Shown piece after piece: positions 17,797 through 27,344 of a stretch of 64,000 nucleotides of DNA (within the stretch, counting starts at the first letter, position 1; each line of letters opens with the position of its first letter). The translations under genes and the position numbers were made by a program. The notes under the pieces were generated by a model, which had not been told where the DNA came from, searched no databases, and saw nothing but the letters and a program-made list of their open reading frames with translations. The stretch is from Nocardioides luteus (GTDB taxonomy: Bacteria > Actinomycetota > Actinomycetes > Propionibacteriales > Nocardioidaceae), in assembly GCF_014648595.1 (NCBI RefSeq), contig NZ_BMRK01000001.1, positions 310,001-374,000 of the forward strand. Reading direction: 5' to 3'.

Positions 17797-19059
17797 TCAC
17801 ACCGGTGTGATCGGCAGCGACCGGCGCGGCTCGAAGGCGAAGTCCGCGCCGGTGCTGAACCGCACGACCGCGACCTCGGAGGCTTCGGGGGCGGGTTCGG
17901 GGCGGCGTACGACCTCGACCCGCCAGCCGTCCTCGTGACCGAGCGGCGACACGTCGACGTCGAGGTGGGGGTCGAGCGCCCGCACCGCGGCCCGCAGCGG
18001 AACCGACCATGCCGGCCCCATCAGCGAGACCCAGGCGCCGTCCTCATCGGCGGCAGCCGGCCGGACGATCAGGGCATCACCCGCGACCTCCACCGAGACG
18101 TACGCAGCCGGGTTGAGCATCGGGTGGAGCGCGAGCAGTCGCAGCGCACCCTCCGTGTCCGGCGAGAACGACAGCACCCGCGCGAGGCGCGCCCCGGCGA
18201 TACCGGCGACCCCGACGAGCTGCTTGCGACGGATGTCGAGGAGCTGCTCGGGCGAGGTCGCCCGCTGCTGCAGCGCGAGGACGAACCCGCGGTCGAGCAG
18301 CGCCATCTGCAGGCAGACCTCGTCGGCGATCCGCACCAGCGCCGAGCGGGAGAAGGCAGCGAGGTCGAGGTCGGAGAGGAGCGGACCTGAGTAGTCGGAG
18401 ACCCCCTCGTCAGCAGGATCGATCGACGTCAGCTCGAGCCGTGCCGCTCGCGACTGTTCGTTGACCGCCAGCTCCGGGACCGCGACCGCCTCGGGGTGGG
18501 CATCGTCGATGGTGACCGTCCAACGGCAGTGCGGCGTCCGGTCGGCAGGCACCCGCGGCGGCCGGTGCACGGGCCGCACCTGCGCCCGCGGGTGGGTGGC
18601 GATGGCGGTCGCGTCGAAGGTCGGGTCCTCGATGTCGTGGCACATGCCGCGGACGTACTCCTCGCCCATCGGCTCCACGTCCATCAGCGCACCGCAGTGG
18701 TCGAGGTGGAACTCCCCGTGGTGCTCGTCGTGCACGGTGTAGCGGAAGTCCATGAACTGCGGCGGGGCGCCGATGTCGATCTGGAGCCCCTTGAAGATGG
18801 TCGGCACGTCACCGCGACCGGGCACATCCGGCGCGTAGCCCAACGCGGCCTGCATCCGCCGGGTGTAGATCGGCGAGGCCGCCGCCCACTCGGTGATCGC
18901 GATCTGCAGCATCTCCTCGCGCCCGAACGCGGAGATGCACCAGGCCATCCCCGAGCGGTCGATCAGCTGGCCGATCAGGAGGAGCTCGCGCACCACCTCC
19001 GCGAGCTCCTCCCGGCTCAGGTCGGCATAGCGGGAGACGGCGGGCGCTGCAGGGCTCAA
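17797..19059 (-). CDS. Unknown protein in the fadA5 operon
   Basis: 420 residues, not recognised. The N-terminal third holds YADLSREELAEVVRELLLIGQLIDRSGMAW and a His/Asp/Cys-rich patch, YTVHDEHHGEFHLDHCG, near 125-140 that could bind metal; the second half is Ala/Leu/Arg-rich and less distinctive. No signal peptide or membrane helix is evident. The start is inferred: a TTG at 19059 overlaps the aldehyde dehydrogenase stop (TTGA) with AGGA upstream; a GTG at 19083 is the alternative. It is the last gene of the minus-strand fadA5-GMC-ALDH unit, so a role in sterol side-chain oxidation is inferred. Confidence 0.65.
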   Translation of the reverse strand: MSPAAPAVSRYADLSREELAEVVRELLLIGQLIDRSGMAWCISAFGREEMLQIAITEWAAASPIYTRRMQAALGYAPDVPGRGDVPTIFKGLQIDIGAPPQFMDFRYTVHDEHHGEFHLDHCGALMDVEPMGEEYVRGMCHDIEDPTFDATAIATHPRAQVRPVHRPPRVPADRTPHCRWTVTIDDAHPEAVAVPELAVNEQSRAARLELTSIDPADEGVSDYSGPLLSDLDLAAFSRSALVRIADEVCLQMALLDRGFVLALQQRATSPEQLLDIRRKQLVGVAGIAGARLARVLSFSPDTEGALRLLALHPMLNPAAYVSVEVAGDALIVRPAAADEDGAWVSLMGPAWSVPLRAAVRALDPHLDVDVSPLGHEDGWRVEVVRRPEPAPEASEVAVVRFSTGADFAFEPRRSLPITPV

Positions 19060-20639
19060 CGAATCCTGAGCTTCCGCATCCACCGCAGCGATGTCTGCAT
19101 CTGCTTGGCGTAGTCGTCGAAGGTCTGCTTGCCCTGCGGCCCCATGACCTGCTTCTTCAGGGTCGCGACGTTCTGGGTCTCGGTGTACTTCAGCAGCCCC
19201 TGGTCGCCGTGACGCGCACCGACGCCGGACTGCTTCATCCCGCCCGAGGGCGTCGACTTCGAGGCGTACGCGGTGGCCAGGCCGTCGTTGATGTTGACGT
19301 TGCCCGACTCGATGCGTGCCGCGATCGCCTGGGCGCGCTTGAAGTTCGTGGTCCACACCGAGGCGTTGAGCCCGTAGTCGGTGTCGTTGGCCAGCTCGAT
19401 GGCCTCCTCCAGCGTGGAGTAGCGGTGGAGCGAGACGACCGGCCCGAAGGTCTCGGTCACGCCGTGGAGCATCTCCTTGGTGGTGCCCTCCAAGATGGTG
19501 GGCTCGAAGAAGGTCGGACCGACGTCGGGCCGTGCCTGGCCGCCGGTGAGCACCGTGGCGCCCTTGGCGACCGCATCCTCGACGTGCGACTGCACCCGGG
19601 CCAGGTGGTCGGGGGAGACCAGCGCGCCCAGATCCGGACCGAAGGCGTACGCAGCCTCGATCCGCATGCTCTCGACCGCAGCCACGAACTTGTCGCGGAA
19701 CTCGTCGTACATCGCGTCGGGGATGTAGATCCGCTCGATGTGCATGCAGATCTGGCCGGTGTTGCCGAAGACGGCGAACATCGAGCCGGCGACGGTCTCG
19801 TCGATGTCGGCGTCGTCGAGGACGATCATCGGGTTCTTGCCGCCGAGCTCGAGGCAGGCGCCGATCAGGTTGCGCCCGGCCTGCTCCCCGATGACGCGGC
19901 CAGTCGCTGTGGAGCCGGTGAACATCGCGTAGTCGACGTTGTCCATCATCGTCGGGCCGACGTCGGGACCCTCGCCGCAGACGACCTGGAACAGCCCCTT
20001 GGGCAGCCCGGCCTCCTCGAGCAGCGAGATCCCGAACAACGGCGAGAGTGCGGTCTTGTTGTCGGGCTTGAGGAGCACCGCGTTGCCGGCCATGAGCGCC
20101 GGGACCGCGTCGGAGAGTCCGGTCGCGAACGGGAAGTTCCACGGCGCGATGATCCCGATCAGCCCCCGCGGCGGGTGGCGCTCGATGGAGCTCGAGAGCA
20201 CCGGCATCACGCCCGGGCGCTTCTTGTCCTTGAGGAGCCTCGGTGCCCGCTTGAGGTAGTGGGAGATCACCATCGGCACGTCGCAGACCTCCTCGAAGGC
20301 GATCCGGCGCGCCTTGCCCGACTCGGCCTGGATCAGGTCGGCGATCTTGTGCTGGTTGCGCAGGATCAGCTCGTGGGCGCGCTTGAAGACCGCCAGGCGC
20401 TCAGGCAGCGGTGTGGCCGCCCACTCGCGCTGGGCGGCCCGTCCGGCCGCGGCCGCCCGCTCCACATCGGCCGGCGAGGACTGGGGCAGCGCCACCAGCA
20501 CCTCGCCGGTGTAGACCTCGGTCAGCTTCCAGGACGCACCCGTCGAGGACGGCACCCGGGAGACCAGCTCGCCCAGCACTTCCTCGGTGATCCAGTCGGG
20601 GCGGCGTACGGCTGCTGTCTTCGCGGTCTCAGTGCTCAT
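19056..20639 (-). CDS. Aldehyde dehydrogenase, succinate-semialdehyde dehydrogenase (GabD2)-like
   Basis: 527-residue NAD(P)-dependent aldehyde dehydrogenase with Asn168 (APWNFP), Glu264 (LELGGKNP) and Cys298 (GQICMHIER). Sequence style resembles the family annotated as GabD2 in mycobacteria. Context argues for another substrate: it is in an operon with fadA5 and a GMC alcohol dehydrogenase, divergent from cyp125, so it could oxidise a C26 steroid aldehyde to the acid. This is inference; an ordinary succinate-semialdehyde role is not excluded. The gap to the upstream GMC gene is 35 bases. Confidence 0.85.
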   Translation of the reverse strand: MSTETAKTAAVRRPDWITEEVLGELVSRVPSSTGASWKLTEVYTGEVLVALPQSSPADVERAAAAGRAAQREWAATPLPERLAVFKRAHELILRNQHKIADLIQAESGKARRIAFEEVCDVPMVISHYLKRAPRLLKDKKRPGVMPVLSSSIERHPPRGLIGIIAPWNFPFATGLSDAVPALMAGNAVLLKPDNKTALSPLFGISLLEEAGLPKGLFQVVCGEGPDVGPTMMDNVDYAMFTGSTATGRVIGEQAGRNLIGACLELGGKNPMIVLDDADIDETVAGSMFAVFGNTGQICMHIERIYIPDAMYDEFRDKFVAAVESMRIEAAYAFGPDLGALVSPDHLARVQSHVEDAVAKGATVLTGGQARPDVGPTFFEPTILEGTTKEMLHGVTETFGPVVSLHRYSTLEEAIELANDTDYGLNASVWTTNFKRAQAIAARIESGNVNINDGLATAYASKSTPSGGMKQSGVGARHGDQGLLKYTETQNVATLKKQVMGPQGKQTFDDYAKQMQTSLRWMRKLRIR

Positions 20640-20674
20640 GTCTGCTTCCGATCAGCTGTGTTGTCGAGGTCGTT

Positions 20675-22297
20675 TCAGGAGTCTTCGCCCAGGACGAAGG
20701 AGGCGCAACGGTCACCGATCATGACCGCCGGAGCGTTGGTGTTGCCGCCGATGATCGAGGGCATGATCGACGCGTCGGCGACGCGGAGCCCCTCGACGCC
20801 GCGTACGCGCAGCTGCGGGTCGACCACGGCACGCTCGTCGACGCCCATCCGGCAGGAGCCGACACCGTGGTAGATCGAGGTCGCCCGGTTGGTGACCTCG
20901 TCCTTCATCGCCTCGGCGTCGATCGCCTTCCCGGGATGGATCTCGGACTTCACCTGGTCGCCGAAGGCCGGGGCGGCCATGATCTCGCGGATCATCTCGA
21001 CGCCCTCGAGGAGCACGCGCTTGTCGTCGGGCTCGGCCAGGTAGTTGAAGTCGATCAGCGGCTCGGCCAGCGGGTCGTTGTTCCGCAGCCGGAGGGTGCC
21101 GCGCGAGCGCGGGTAGATCAGCGACGACATCACCGTCAGCGCGGCCCGCGGGTCGACGTCGTGGCGGATCGGCGCGTCCTGGTTGGGGGAGGGGTAGGCC
21201 CAGGGGAGGACATGCAGCTGCAGGTCGGGTACGTCGGTGGCCAGCGAGGTGCGTACGAAGCCGACCGTCTCGAAGACCGTGTGGCCCAGGATCGACCTGC
21301 CGACCGTCTGCTCCTTGAGCACCGCCTTGCCGAAGTAGGCCGCGGTGCCGTGGTGGACCGCGGTCGGCATCTCCCAGGTGGTCGGCACGAACATGTGGTC
21401 GTGCAGGTTGTCGCCGACCGGAAGGTCATGGAGCGTGGTGATGCCGTGCTCGGCGAGGTGGGCGGAGTGGCCGATCCCGGAGAGCATCAGCAGCTGCGGT
21501 GAGCCGAAGACGCCGGCGGAGACGATGACCTCCTTGGTGGCCGAGATCGTCTGCGGGCCCTGCCTGCCGAGGATCTCGACGCCGGTCGCGCGGCCGTTCT
21601 CGATCACGATCTTCGAGACGTGCACGCGCGTGAGCGTGGTGAGGCTGGCCAGCTCCTGGTCGTGGAGGTAGCCGCGCGAGGTGGAGTAGCGCAGGCCGTC
21701 GATGCCGCTTTGCTGGAAGGTCGAGACGCCCTCCTGCTCGGCGCCGTTGTAGTCGTCGAGCACCTTCACGTCGAGCGTCTCGGAGGCCGCGCGCTGGAAG
21801 GAGAGCGACGCCTCGGTCGGCCGCGGGTGCTTCATGACCTTGATCGGGCCGCCGGTGCCGCGGTAGTCGGAGCCGCCGCCCTCGTAGTCCTCGACCCGGC
21901 GGTACGCCTCGTTGACCGAGTCCGCGTCCCAGCCGGTGTTGCCCTCGGCTGCCCAGGCGTCGTAGTTGGCGCGGTTGCCCCGGACCCAGAGCAGGCCGTT
22001 GATGGAGGAGGAGCCGCCGAGCACCTTGCCGCGGGGCTGGGGCAGCTGGCGGTTGCGGGCGTGCTGCTGCGGCACCGTGTGGTAGCCCCAGTCGACCAGC
22101 TTCTTCAGCCGGGGCTCGGCGTGCAGCGGGCCGATCATGCCCGGCTTGGTGACCAGGTAGTTGTGCTTGTCGTTCTTGCCTGCCTCGAGCAGGATGACCG
22201 ACTTCCCGGCCGCGGCCAGGCGGCCGGCGACCGCGCAGCCGGCCGATCCGGCTCCGACCACGACGTACTCGGCCTCGGTTACTTTCGCGCGCGCCAT
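20675..22297 (-). CDS. GMC-family alcohol dehydrogenase/oxidase (second paralogue)
   Basis: 540-residue FAD-dependent GMC oxidoreductase. FAD strand YVVVGAGSAGCAVAGRL near 11-27, signature GGSSSINGLLWVRGN and active-site His477 in YHGVGSCRMG with GGNTNAP downstream. It is clearly related to the GMC protein at 4311-5918 along its whole length. The ATG at 22297 follows the fadA5 stop by one base, with GAGAGGATCTGAG upstream. Placed between fadA5 and an aldehyde dehydrogenase, it is a good candidate for oxidising a sterol side-chain primary alcohol, such as the C26 alcohol made by CYP125. Confidence 0.86.
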   Translation of the reverse strand: MARAKVTEAEYVVVGAGSAGCAVAGRLAAAGKSVILLEAGKNDKHNYLVTKPGMIGPLHAEPRLKKLVDWGYHTVPQQHARNRQLPQPRGKVLGGSSSINGLLWVRGNRANYDAWAAEGNTGWDADSVNEAYRRVEDYEGGGSDYRGTGGPIKVMKHPRPTEASLSFQRAASETLDVKVLDDYNGAEQEGVSTFQQSGIDGLRYSTSRGYLHDQELASLTTLTRVHVSKIVIENGRATGVEILGRQGPQTISATKEVIVSAGVFGSPQLLMLSGIGHSAHLAEHGITTLHDLPVGDNLHDHMFVPTTWEMPTAVHHGTAAYFGKAVLKEQTVGRSILGHTVFETVGFVRTSLATDVPDLQLHVLPWAYPSPNQDAPIRHDVDPRAALTVMSSLIYPRSRGTLRLRNNDPLAEPLIDFNYLAEPDDKRVLLEGVEMIREIMAAPAFGDQVKSEIHPGKAIDAEAMKDEVTNRATSIYHGVGSCRMGVDERAVVDPQLRVRGVEGLRVADASIMPSIIGGNTNAPAVMIGDRCASFVLGEDS

Positions 22298-22298
22298 C

Positions 22299-23543
<1,245 letters not shown>

Positions 23544-23564
23544 TTACACTCGATTGTCCCAAAG

Positions 23565-23578
23565 TAGAACGTGTTCTC
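23565..23578 (-). promoter_or_regulatory. KstR-type operator 3 (fadA5 side)
   Basis: TAGAACGTGTTCTC, one mismatch from TNNAACNNGTTNNA at the last base. Placed about 100 bases upstream of fadA5 and 61 bases from the next operator. On the minus strand it is followed by a TACTTT -10-like box. Confidence 0.75.
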
Positions 23579-23625
23579 GTTTGGCGCAACCCTTGTGCGA
23601 TGCCCGGGGCTGTGTGACGATAAAC

Positions 23626-23639
23626 TAGAACGTGTTACA
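23626..23639 (+). promoter_or_regulatory. KstR-type operator 4 (cyp125 side)
   Basis: TAGAACGTGTTACA, a full match to TNNAACNNGTTNNA, ending 25 bases before the cyp125 start. The fadA5-cyp125 gap therefore carries two separate operators, one per direction. Confidence 0.83.
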
Positions 23640-23664
23640 GAAATGACCTCGAAGGAGCACACCC

Positions 23665-24888
23665 GTGACCGCTCTCCCCGTGGATTTCGATCCGACCGAT
23701 CCCGTGCTCAACGAGGAGCGCGTCCCGCTCCAGGAGTTCCTCGAGCTTCGCAAGACCGCGCCGGTGTGGTGGGTCGAGCAGACGCCGGAGGCTCGCGCAG
23801 GCTTCCTCGACACCGGCTTCTGGGCGGTGAGCAAGCACGAGGACATCCTCGCCGTCTCCAAGGACAACGAGAACTTCAGCACCCACGAGAACGGCGTGAT
23901 CATCCGGTTCGCGCCGGACATGACCCGTGAGCAGGTCGAGCTGCAGCGCGCGATGCTGATCCATCACGACGCACCCGACCACACCAAGCTGCGCCAGATC
24001 ATCAGCCGCGGCTTCACCCCGCGCGCGATCAACGCGCTCAAGGACCGCCTGGTCGAGCGGGCCAACAACATCATCGACGACGCGCTGGCCAAGGGGGAGG
24101 GCGACTTCGTCTCCGAGGTCGCCGCGGAGCTGCCGCTCCAGGCGATCGCCGAGCTCCTCGGCGTACCGCAGGAGGACCGTCGCAAGCTCTTCGACTGGTC
24201 CAACCAGATGCTCGCCTACGACGACCCGGACTACGACGCCGACCCCGAGGCGGCCTCGATCGAGATCCTGACGTACGCGATGGCCCTGGCCGCCGAGCGC
24301 AAGGCGGATCCCAAGGACGACATCATCTCCAAGCTCGTCAACGCCGAGCTGGAGGGTGGCGCGCTGGGCGACGACGAGTTCGGCTTCTTCGTCATCCTGC
24401 TCGCGGTCGCCGGCAACGAGACCACCCGCAACGCGATCTCCCACGGCATGCAGGCGTTCTTCGAGCACCCCGACCAGTGGGAGCTGTGGAAGAAGGAGCG
24501 CCCCGACACCATGGTCGACGAGGTGATCCGCTGGGCGACCCCGGTCACGGTCTTCCAGCGTACGGCGCTCAACGACGTCGAGGTCGGCGGCCAGCTGGTC
24601 AAGAAGGGTCAGCGAGTCGGCATCTTCTACGCCTCGGGCAACCACGACGAGGACGTCTTCGACGACCCGGACACCTTCGACATCACCCGCGAGCACAACC
24701 CCCACCTCGCCTTCGGTGGCCACGGCGCCCACTACTGCATCGGCGCCAACCTCGCGCGGATGGAGGTGCGGATCATGTTCGACGTGATCGCCGACCGGAT
24801 GCCCGATCTCAAGCCCAACGGCGAGCTGCGCCGCCTGCGCCACGCGTGGATCAACGGCATCAAGGAGATGCCGGTCACCTACGCCTGA
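23665..24888 (+). CDS. cyp125: CYP125, sterol C26-hydroxylase
   Basis: 407-residue P450 nearly collinear with remembered CYP125A1 (Rv3545c): WWVEQTPEARAGFLDTGFWAVSKHEDI, IISRGFTPRAI, ELPLQAIAELLGVPQEDR, I-helix LAVAGNETTRN, RWATPVTVFQRTA and the haem loop FGGHGAHYCIGANLA with Cys358. It oxidises C26 of cholesterol/cholestenone to start side-chain removal. The GTG at 23665 is chosen because AAGGAG lies at the proper distance and CYP125 has a similar N-terminus. Transcribed alone: a strong hairpin follows at 24934-24971. Confidence 0.93.
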   Translation: MTALPVDFDPTDPVLNEERVPLQEFLELRKTAPVWWVEQTPEARAGFLDTGFWAVSKHEDILAVSKDNENFSTHENGVIIRFAPDMTREQVELQRAMLIHHDAPDHTKLRQIISRGFTPRAINALKDRLVERANNIIDDALAKGEGDFVSEVAAELPLQAIAELLGVPQEDRRKLFDWSNQMLAYDDPDYDADPEAASIEILTYAMALAAERKADPKDDIISKLVNAELEGGALGDDEFGFFVILLAVAGNETTRNAISHGMQAFFEHPDQWELWKKERPDTMVDEVIRWATPVTVFQRTALNDVEVGGQLVKKGQRVGIFYASGNHDEDVFDDPDTFDITREHNPHLAFGGHGAHYCIGANLARMEVRIMFDVIADRMPDLKPNGELRRLRHAWINGIKEMPVTYA

Positions 24889-24933
24889 GACCCTCGTTCT
24901 CGCCGGACCCCGAGAACGGTGGGCGAGTAGGCG

Positions 24934-24971
24934 GAAGTGGCGGACGAGACGACAGTTTCGTCCGCCACTTC
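24934..24971. terminator. Hairpin between cyp125 and a convergent gene
   Basis: A perfect 14-bp stem, GAAGTGGCGGACGA (24934-24947) with TCGTCCGCCACTTC (24958-24971), and a 10-base loop. It lies between convergent stops (24888 and 25000), so it probably ends transcription from both sides. Confidence 0.8.
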
Positions 24972-24999
24972 TGCGGTTTCGGCCGGCGGTGGCCGGCTC

Positions 25000-25506
25000 C
25001 TAGGCCTGACCTGGGACCACTGTGTTGGAGAAGTGGGGCCGGCGGAACGGATAGTGCGCGGGCACCCACGTTCTCAGCGCTTCGAAGACCAGTTCGTAGA
25101 GCCCCTGCTCATAGGCCTCGGTGGTCACCCACCAGCTGACGTCGACGTCGTAGGTCGCCAGCTCCTCGCTCAGCTCCTGCCGGACCCCGAGCGGATAGAG
25201 ATAGGCACACCCGACGTAGCCGAGGTCAGGTGTGGAGAGCACGTAGGAGAACGACTTGTTCTCCTTCCACTCGCCCTCGTGCCAGACCAGGTCGATGTAG
25301 TCGTCGGCCTCCGAGGTCGGCCCCTCGGGCCAGCCGCCGCCGCGAGTGGCGTTGATCAGCTCGCGATCGGCGTTGATGGCACGTACGTCATCAATCAGGC
25401 ACTCCCGGGAGAGCGGTCGTGCGGTCAGGTCGCCGTGGGTGAGCACCTGCGGTGCCTCGAACCCGTTCGGGATGGCGAGCAGCTTGCTCAGGCCGACGTA
25501 GCTCAT
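25000..25506 (-). CDS. Conserved hypothetical, possibly GNAT-like
   Basis: 168 residues. The order of strands and helices (ARPLSRECLIDDVRAINADRELIN, SFSYVLSTPDLGYVGCAYLYPLG, VSWWVTTEAYEQGLYELVFEALRTWV) recalls a GNAT acetyltransferase with an Asp/Trp-rich centre, but the acetyl-CoA loop Q/RxxGxG/A is not clear, so this is a weak guess. Its ATG overlaps the stop of the HIT-family gene (ATGA), so the two are translated together. No link to steroid metabolism is visible. Confidence 0.65.
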   Translation of the reverse strand: MSYVGLSKLLAIPNGFEAPQVLTHGDLTARPLSRECLIDDVRAINADRELINATRGGGWPEGPTSEADDYIDLVWHEGEWKENKSFSYVLSTPDLGYVGCAYLYPLGVRQELSEELATYDVDVSWWVTTEAYEQGLYELVFEALRTWVPAHYPFRRPHFSNTVVPGQA

Positions 25507-25973
25507 CGCGCTCCTCCGAGCTCGCTCTCGAGCTGGTCGGCCAGGACCCGCCGCAGGGCGAGCGCGATCCGGTCGCGCTCACGCTCCGAGATCTGCTCGT
25601 CCTCGGGGACGTCGAGGTAGCCGAACACCTTCGGGCCCCTGCGGTCCTCGGGCTGGTCCGGCATCCGCGGCACCAGGTGGACGTGCACGTGCTGATGTCC
25701 CGGCGCCTCGGAGAACTGCATGACGTACGTCTTCTCGCAGCCGGTCAGGGTCCGCAGCGCTCCGGACAGCTGCCCGATGAGCGTGCCGAGCTCGGCGTGC
25801 CCCTCCGCATCGAGCTCGTCGATCGCGGTCAGGTGCTCGCGGGTGACCAGGACCAGCCAGCCCGGCAGGGACGTGTTGTAGGCGTGCGCCGCCCGCCAGT
25901 GAGTGGTCGTGATGATCGATCCACGAGGCGTCTCCGCCTCGGCTGCGGCCATGGCGCAGGTCTGACAATCCAT
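25503..25973 (-). CDS. HIT-family nucleotide hydrolase/transferase
   Basis: 156-residue histidine-triad protein. The triad His95-Val-His97-Val-His99 (GHQHVHVHLVPR) is intact, and an N-terminal CQTC pair (3-6) resembles half of a zinc site. HIT proteins hydrolyse or transfer nucleoside phosphates such as AMP-lysine, Ap4A or AMP esters. First gene of a two-gene minus-strand unit with the overlapping hypothetical gene. No regulatory palindrome of the sterol type is nearby. Confidence 0.88.
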   Translation of the reverse strand: MDCQTCAMAAAEAETPRGSIITTTHWRAAHAYNTSLPGWLVLVTREHLTAIDELDAEGHAELGTLIGQLSGALRTLTGCEKTYVMQFSEAPGHQHVHVHLVPRMPDQPEDRRGPKVFGYLDVPEDEQISERERDRIALALRRVLADQLESELGGAR

Positions 25974-26042
25974 GTCACGGCACGTTAGCCGACCCTGGTT
26001 TTCGTGGGGTCCTGTAGACGTGTGGTCGGGTCGAGAAAGTGG

Positions 26043-26101
26043 TAGTCCAGGGAGTTTCCGTCGGTTACTTGCGAGTACTCCGACGGAAGCTCCCTGGACT
26101 A
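26043..26101. terminator. Long hairpin ending the ltp3 operon
   Basis: A 22-base stem: TAGTCCAGGGAG plus TTTCCGTCGG (26043-26064) pairs with CCGACGGAAG plus CTCCCTGGACTA (26080-26101), with one T/C difference that is a G-U pair in RNA and a 15-base loop. It lies 15 bases past the ltp3 stop and before the HIT gene start region. Confidence 0.8.
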
Positions 26102-26116
26102 TCCCAACTCACACCG

Positions 26117-27280
26117 TCAGTTCGACGGAGGCTCCGCCCCCACGACCCACATCGAGAAGAACTGCGAGCCGCCGCCGTAGGCGTGGCCGAGGGCGCGGCG
26201 GGCGCCGTCGACCTGGTGCTCGCCGGCGCGCCCGCGCACCTGCAGGGCGGCCTCGGCGAAGCGGAGCATGCCGGAGGCGCCGATCGGGTTGGAGGAGAGC
26301 ACTCCGCCGCTCATGTTGATGGGCAGACTGCCGTCCAGTGCGGTCTCTCCGGCCTCGGTGAGCTTCCAGCCGGCCCCTTCGGGTGCGAAGCCGAGGTTCT
26401 CGATCCACATCGGCTCGAACCAGGCGAACGGCACGTAGATCTCGGCGCAGTCGATCTCGCGCGCCGGGTCGGTGATGCCGGTCGCCTTCCACAGCGCCGC
26501 CGCGGCCTCGCGGCCGGCCTGCGGGTTGACCTGGTCGCGCTCGGCGGCCGAGGTGGGCTCGGAGCGCATCACGGTGCCATGGATCCAGGCGGGCGCCTCG
26601 TACGTCTTGGCGACGTCCTCGGCGGCGATCACCATCGCGCAGGCGCCGTCGGAGGAGGGGCAGGTCTCGTCGTAGTGGATCGGGTCCCAGAGCATCTGCG
26701 AGGCCAGGACCGACTCGACCGTGGTGCCCTCGCTGTGCAGGTGGGCATAGGGGTTCTTGAGTGCGTTGTTGCGGTCCTTGGCCGCCACGATCGCGCCGAT
26801 GTGCGAGGGCGCCTCGGAGCGGCGGATGTAGGAGCGTACGTGGGGTGCGAAGTAGCCGCCCGCGCCGGCGTGGACCGGCATCACGAACGGCACCGGCACC
26901 GAGAGCGCCCACATCGCGTTGGACTCGGACTGCTTCTCGAAGGCCACCGTGAGCACGCGTTTGTGGACGCCCGCCTGGACCAGCGAGGAGGCGACGATGG
27001 CGGTCGAGCCGCCCACCGATCCGGCGGTGTGCACCCGCATCAGCGGCTTGCCGGCGGCGCCGAGCGCCTCGGCGAGGTAGAGCTCGGGCATCATCACGCC
27101 CTCGAAGAGGTCGGGCGCCTTGCCGATGACGATGGCGTCGACCTCGTCGAGGGTGAGCCCGGCGTCCTCGAGGGCGCGGTCCATCGCCTCGCGGCACAGT
27201 CCGGCCATCGAGACGTCCTCGCGCTTGGCGCGGTGGTGGGTCTGGCCGATCCCGATCACGGCCGCGGGAGTCTTGCTCAT
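26117..27280 (-). CDS. ltp3: Ltp3-like thiolase-fold lipid-transfer protein (Rv3523 type)
   Basis: 387-residue thiolase-superfamily protein that matches remembered Ltp3 (Rv3523) throughout: IGIGQTHHRAKREDVSM, IGKAPDLFEGVMMPE, RVHTAGSVGGST, SQMLWDPIHYDETCPSSDGA, NMSGGVLSSNPIGASG and ALGHAYGGGSQFFSMWVVG. The usual thiolase nucleophile Cys is replaced (AGSVGG), so it should not be a thiolase; related Ltp proteins act as retro-aldolases with DUF35 partners. Last gene of the DUF35-ltp4-ltp3 unit, the same order as Rv3521-Rv3523. Confidence 0.88.
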   Translation of the reverse strand: MSKTPAAVIGIGQTHHRAKREDVSMAGLCREAMDRALEDAGLTLDEVDAIVIGKAPDLFEGVMMPELYLAEALGAAGKPLMRVHTAGSVGGSTAIVASSLVQAGVHKRVLTVAFEKQSESNAMWALSVPVPFVMPVHAGAGGYFAPHVRSYIRRSEAPSHIGAIVAAKDRNNALKNPYAHLHSEGTTVESVLASQMLWDPIHYDETCPSSDGACAMVIAAEDVAKTYEAPAWIHGTVMRSEPTSAAERDQVNPQAGREAAAALWKATGITDPAREIDCAEIYVPFAWFEPMWIENLGFAPEGAGWKLTEAGETALDGSLPINMSGGVLSSNPIGASGMLRFAEAALQVRGRAGEHQVDGARRALGHAYGGGSQFFSMWVVGAEPPSN

Positions 27281-27310
27281 CAGCTGCGTCCTTCCATCAC
27301 GCCGCGCGAC

Positions 27311-27333
27311 CGGTGGTCGAGCTTGTCGAGACC
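27311..27333 (+). repeat. Dispersed repeat copy 3, between ltp4 and ltp3
   Basis: CGGTGGTCGAGCTTGTCGAG followed by ACC, in the 64-base gap of the ltp operon. It enlarges an otherwise tight junction without breaking either gene. Confidence 0.72.
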
Positions 27334-27344
27334 ACACATGCGGA

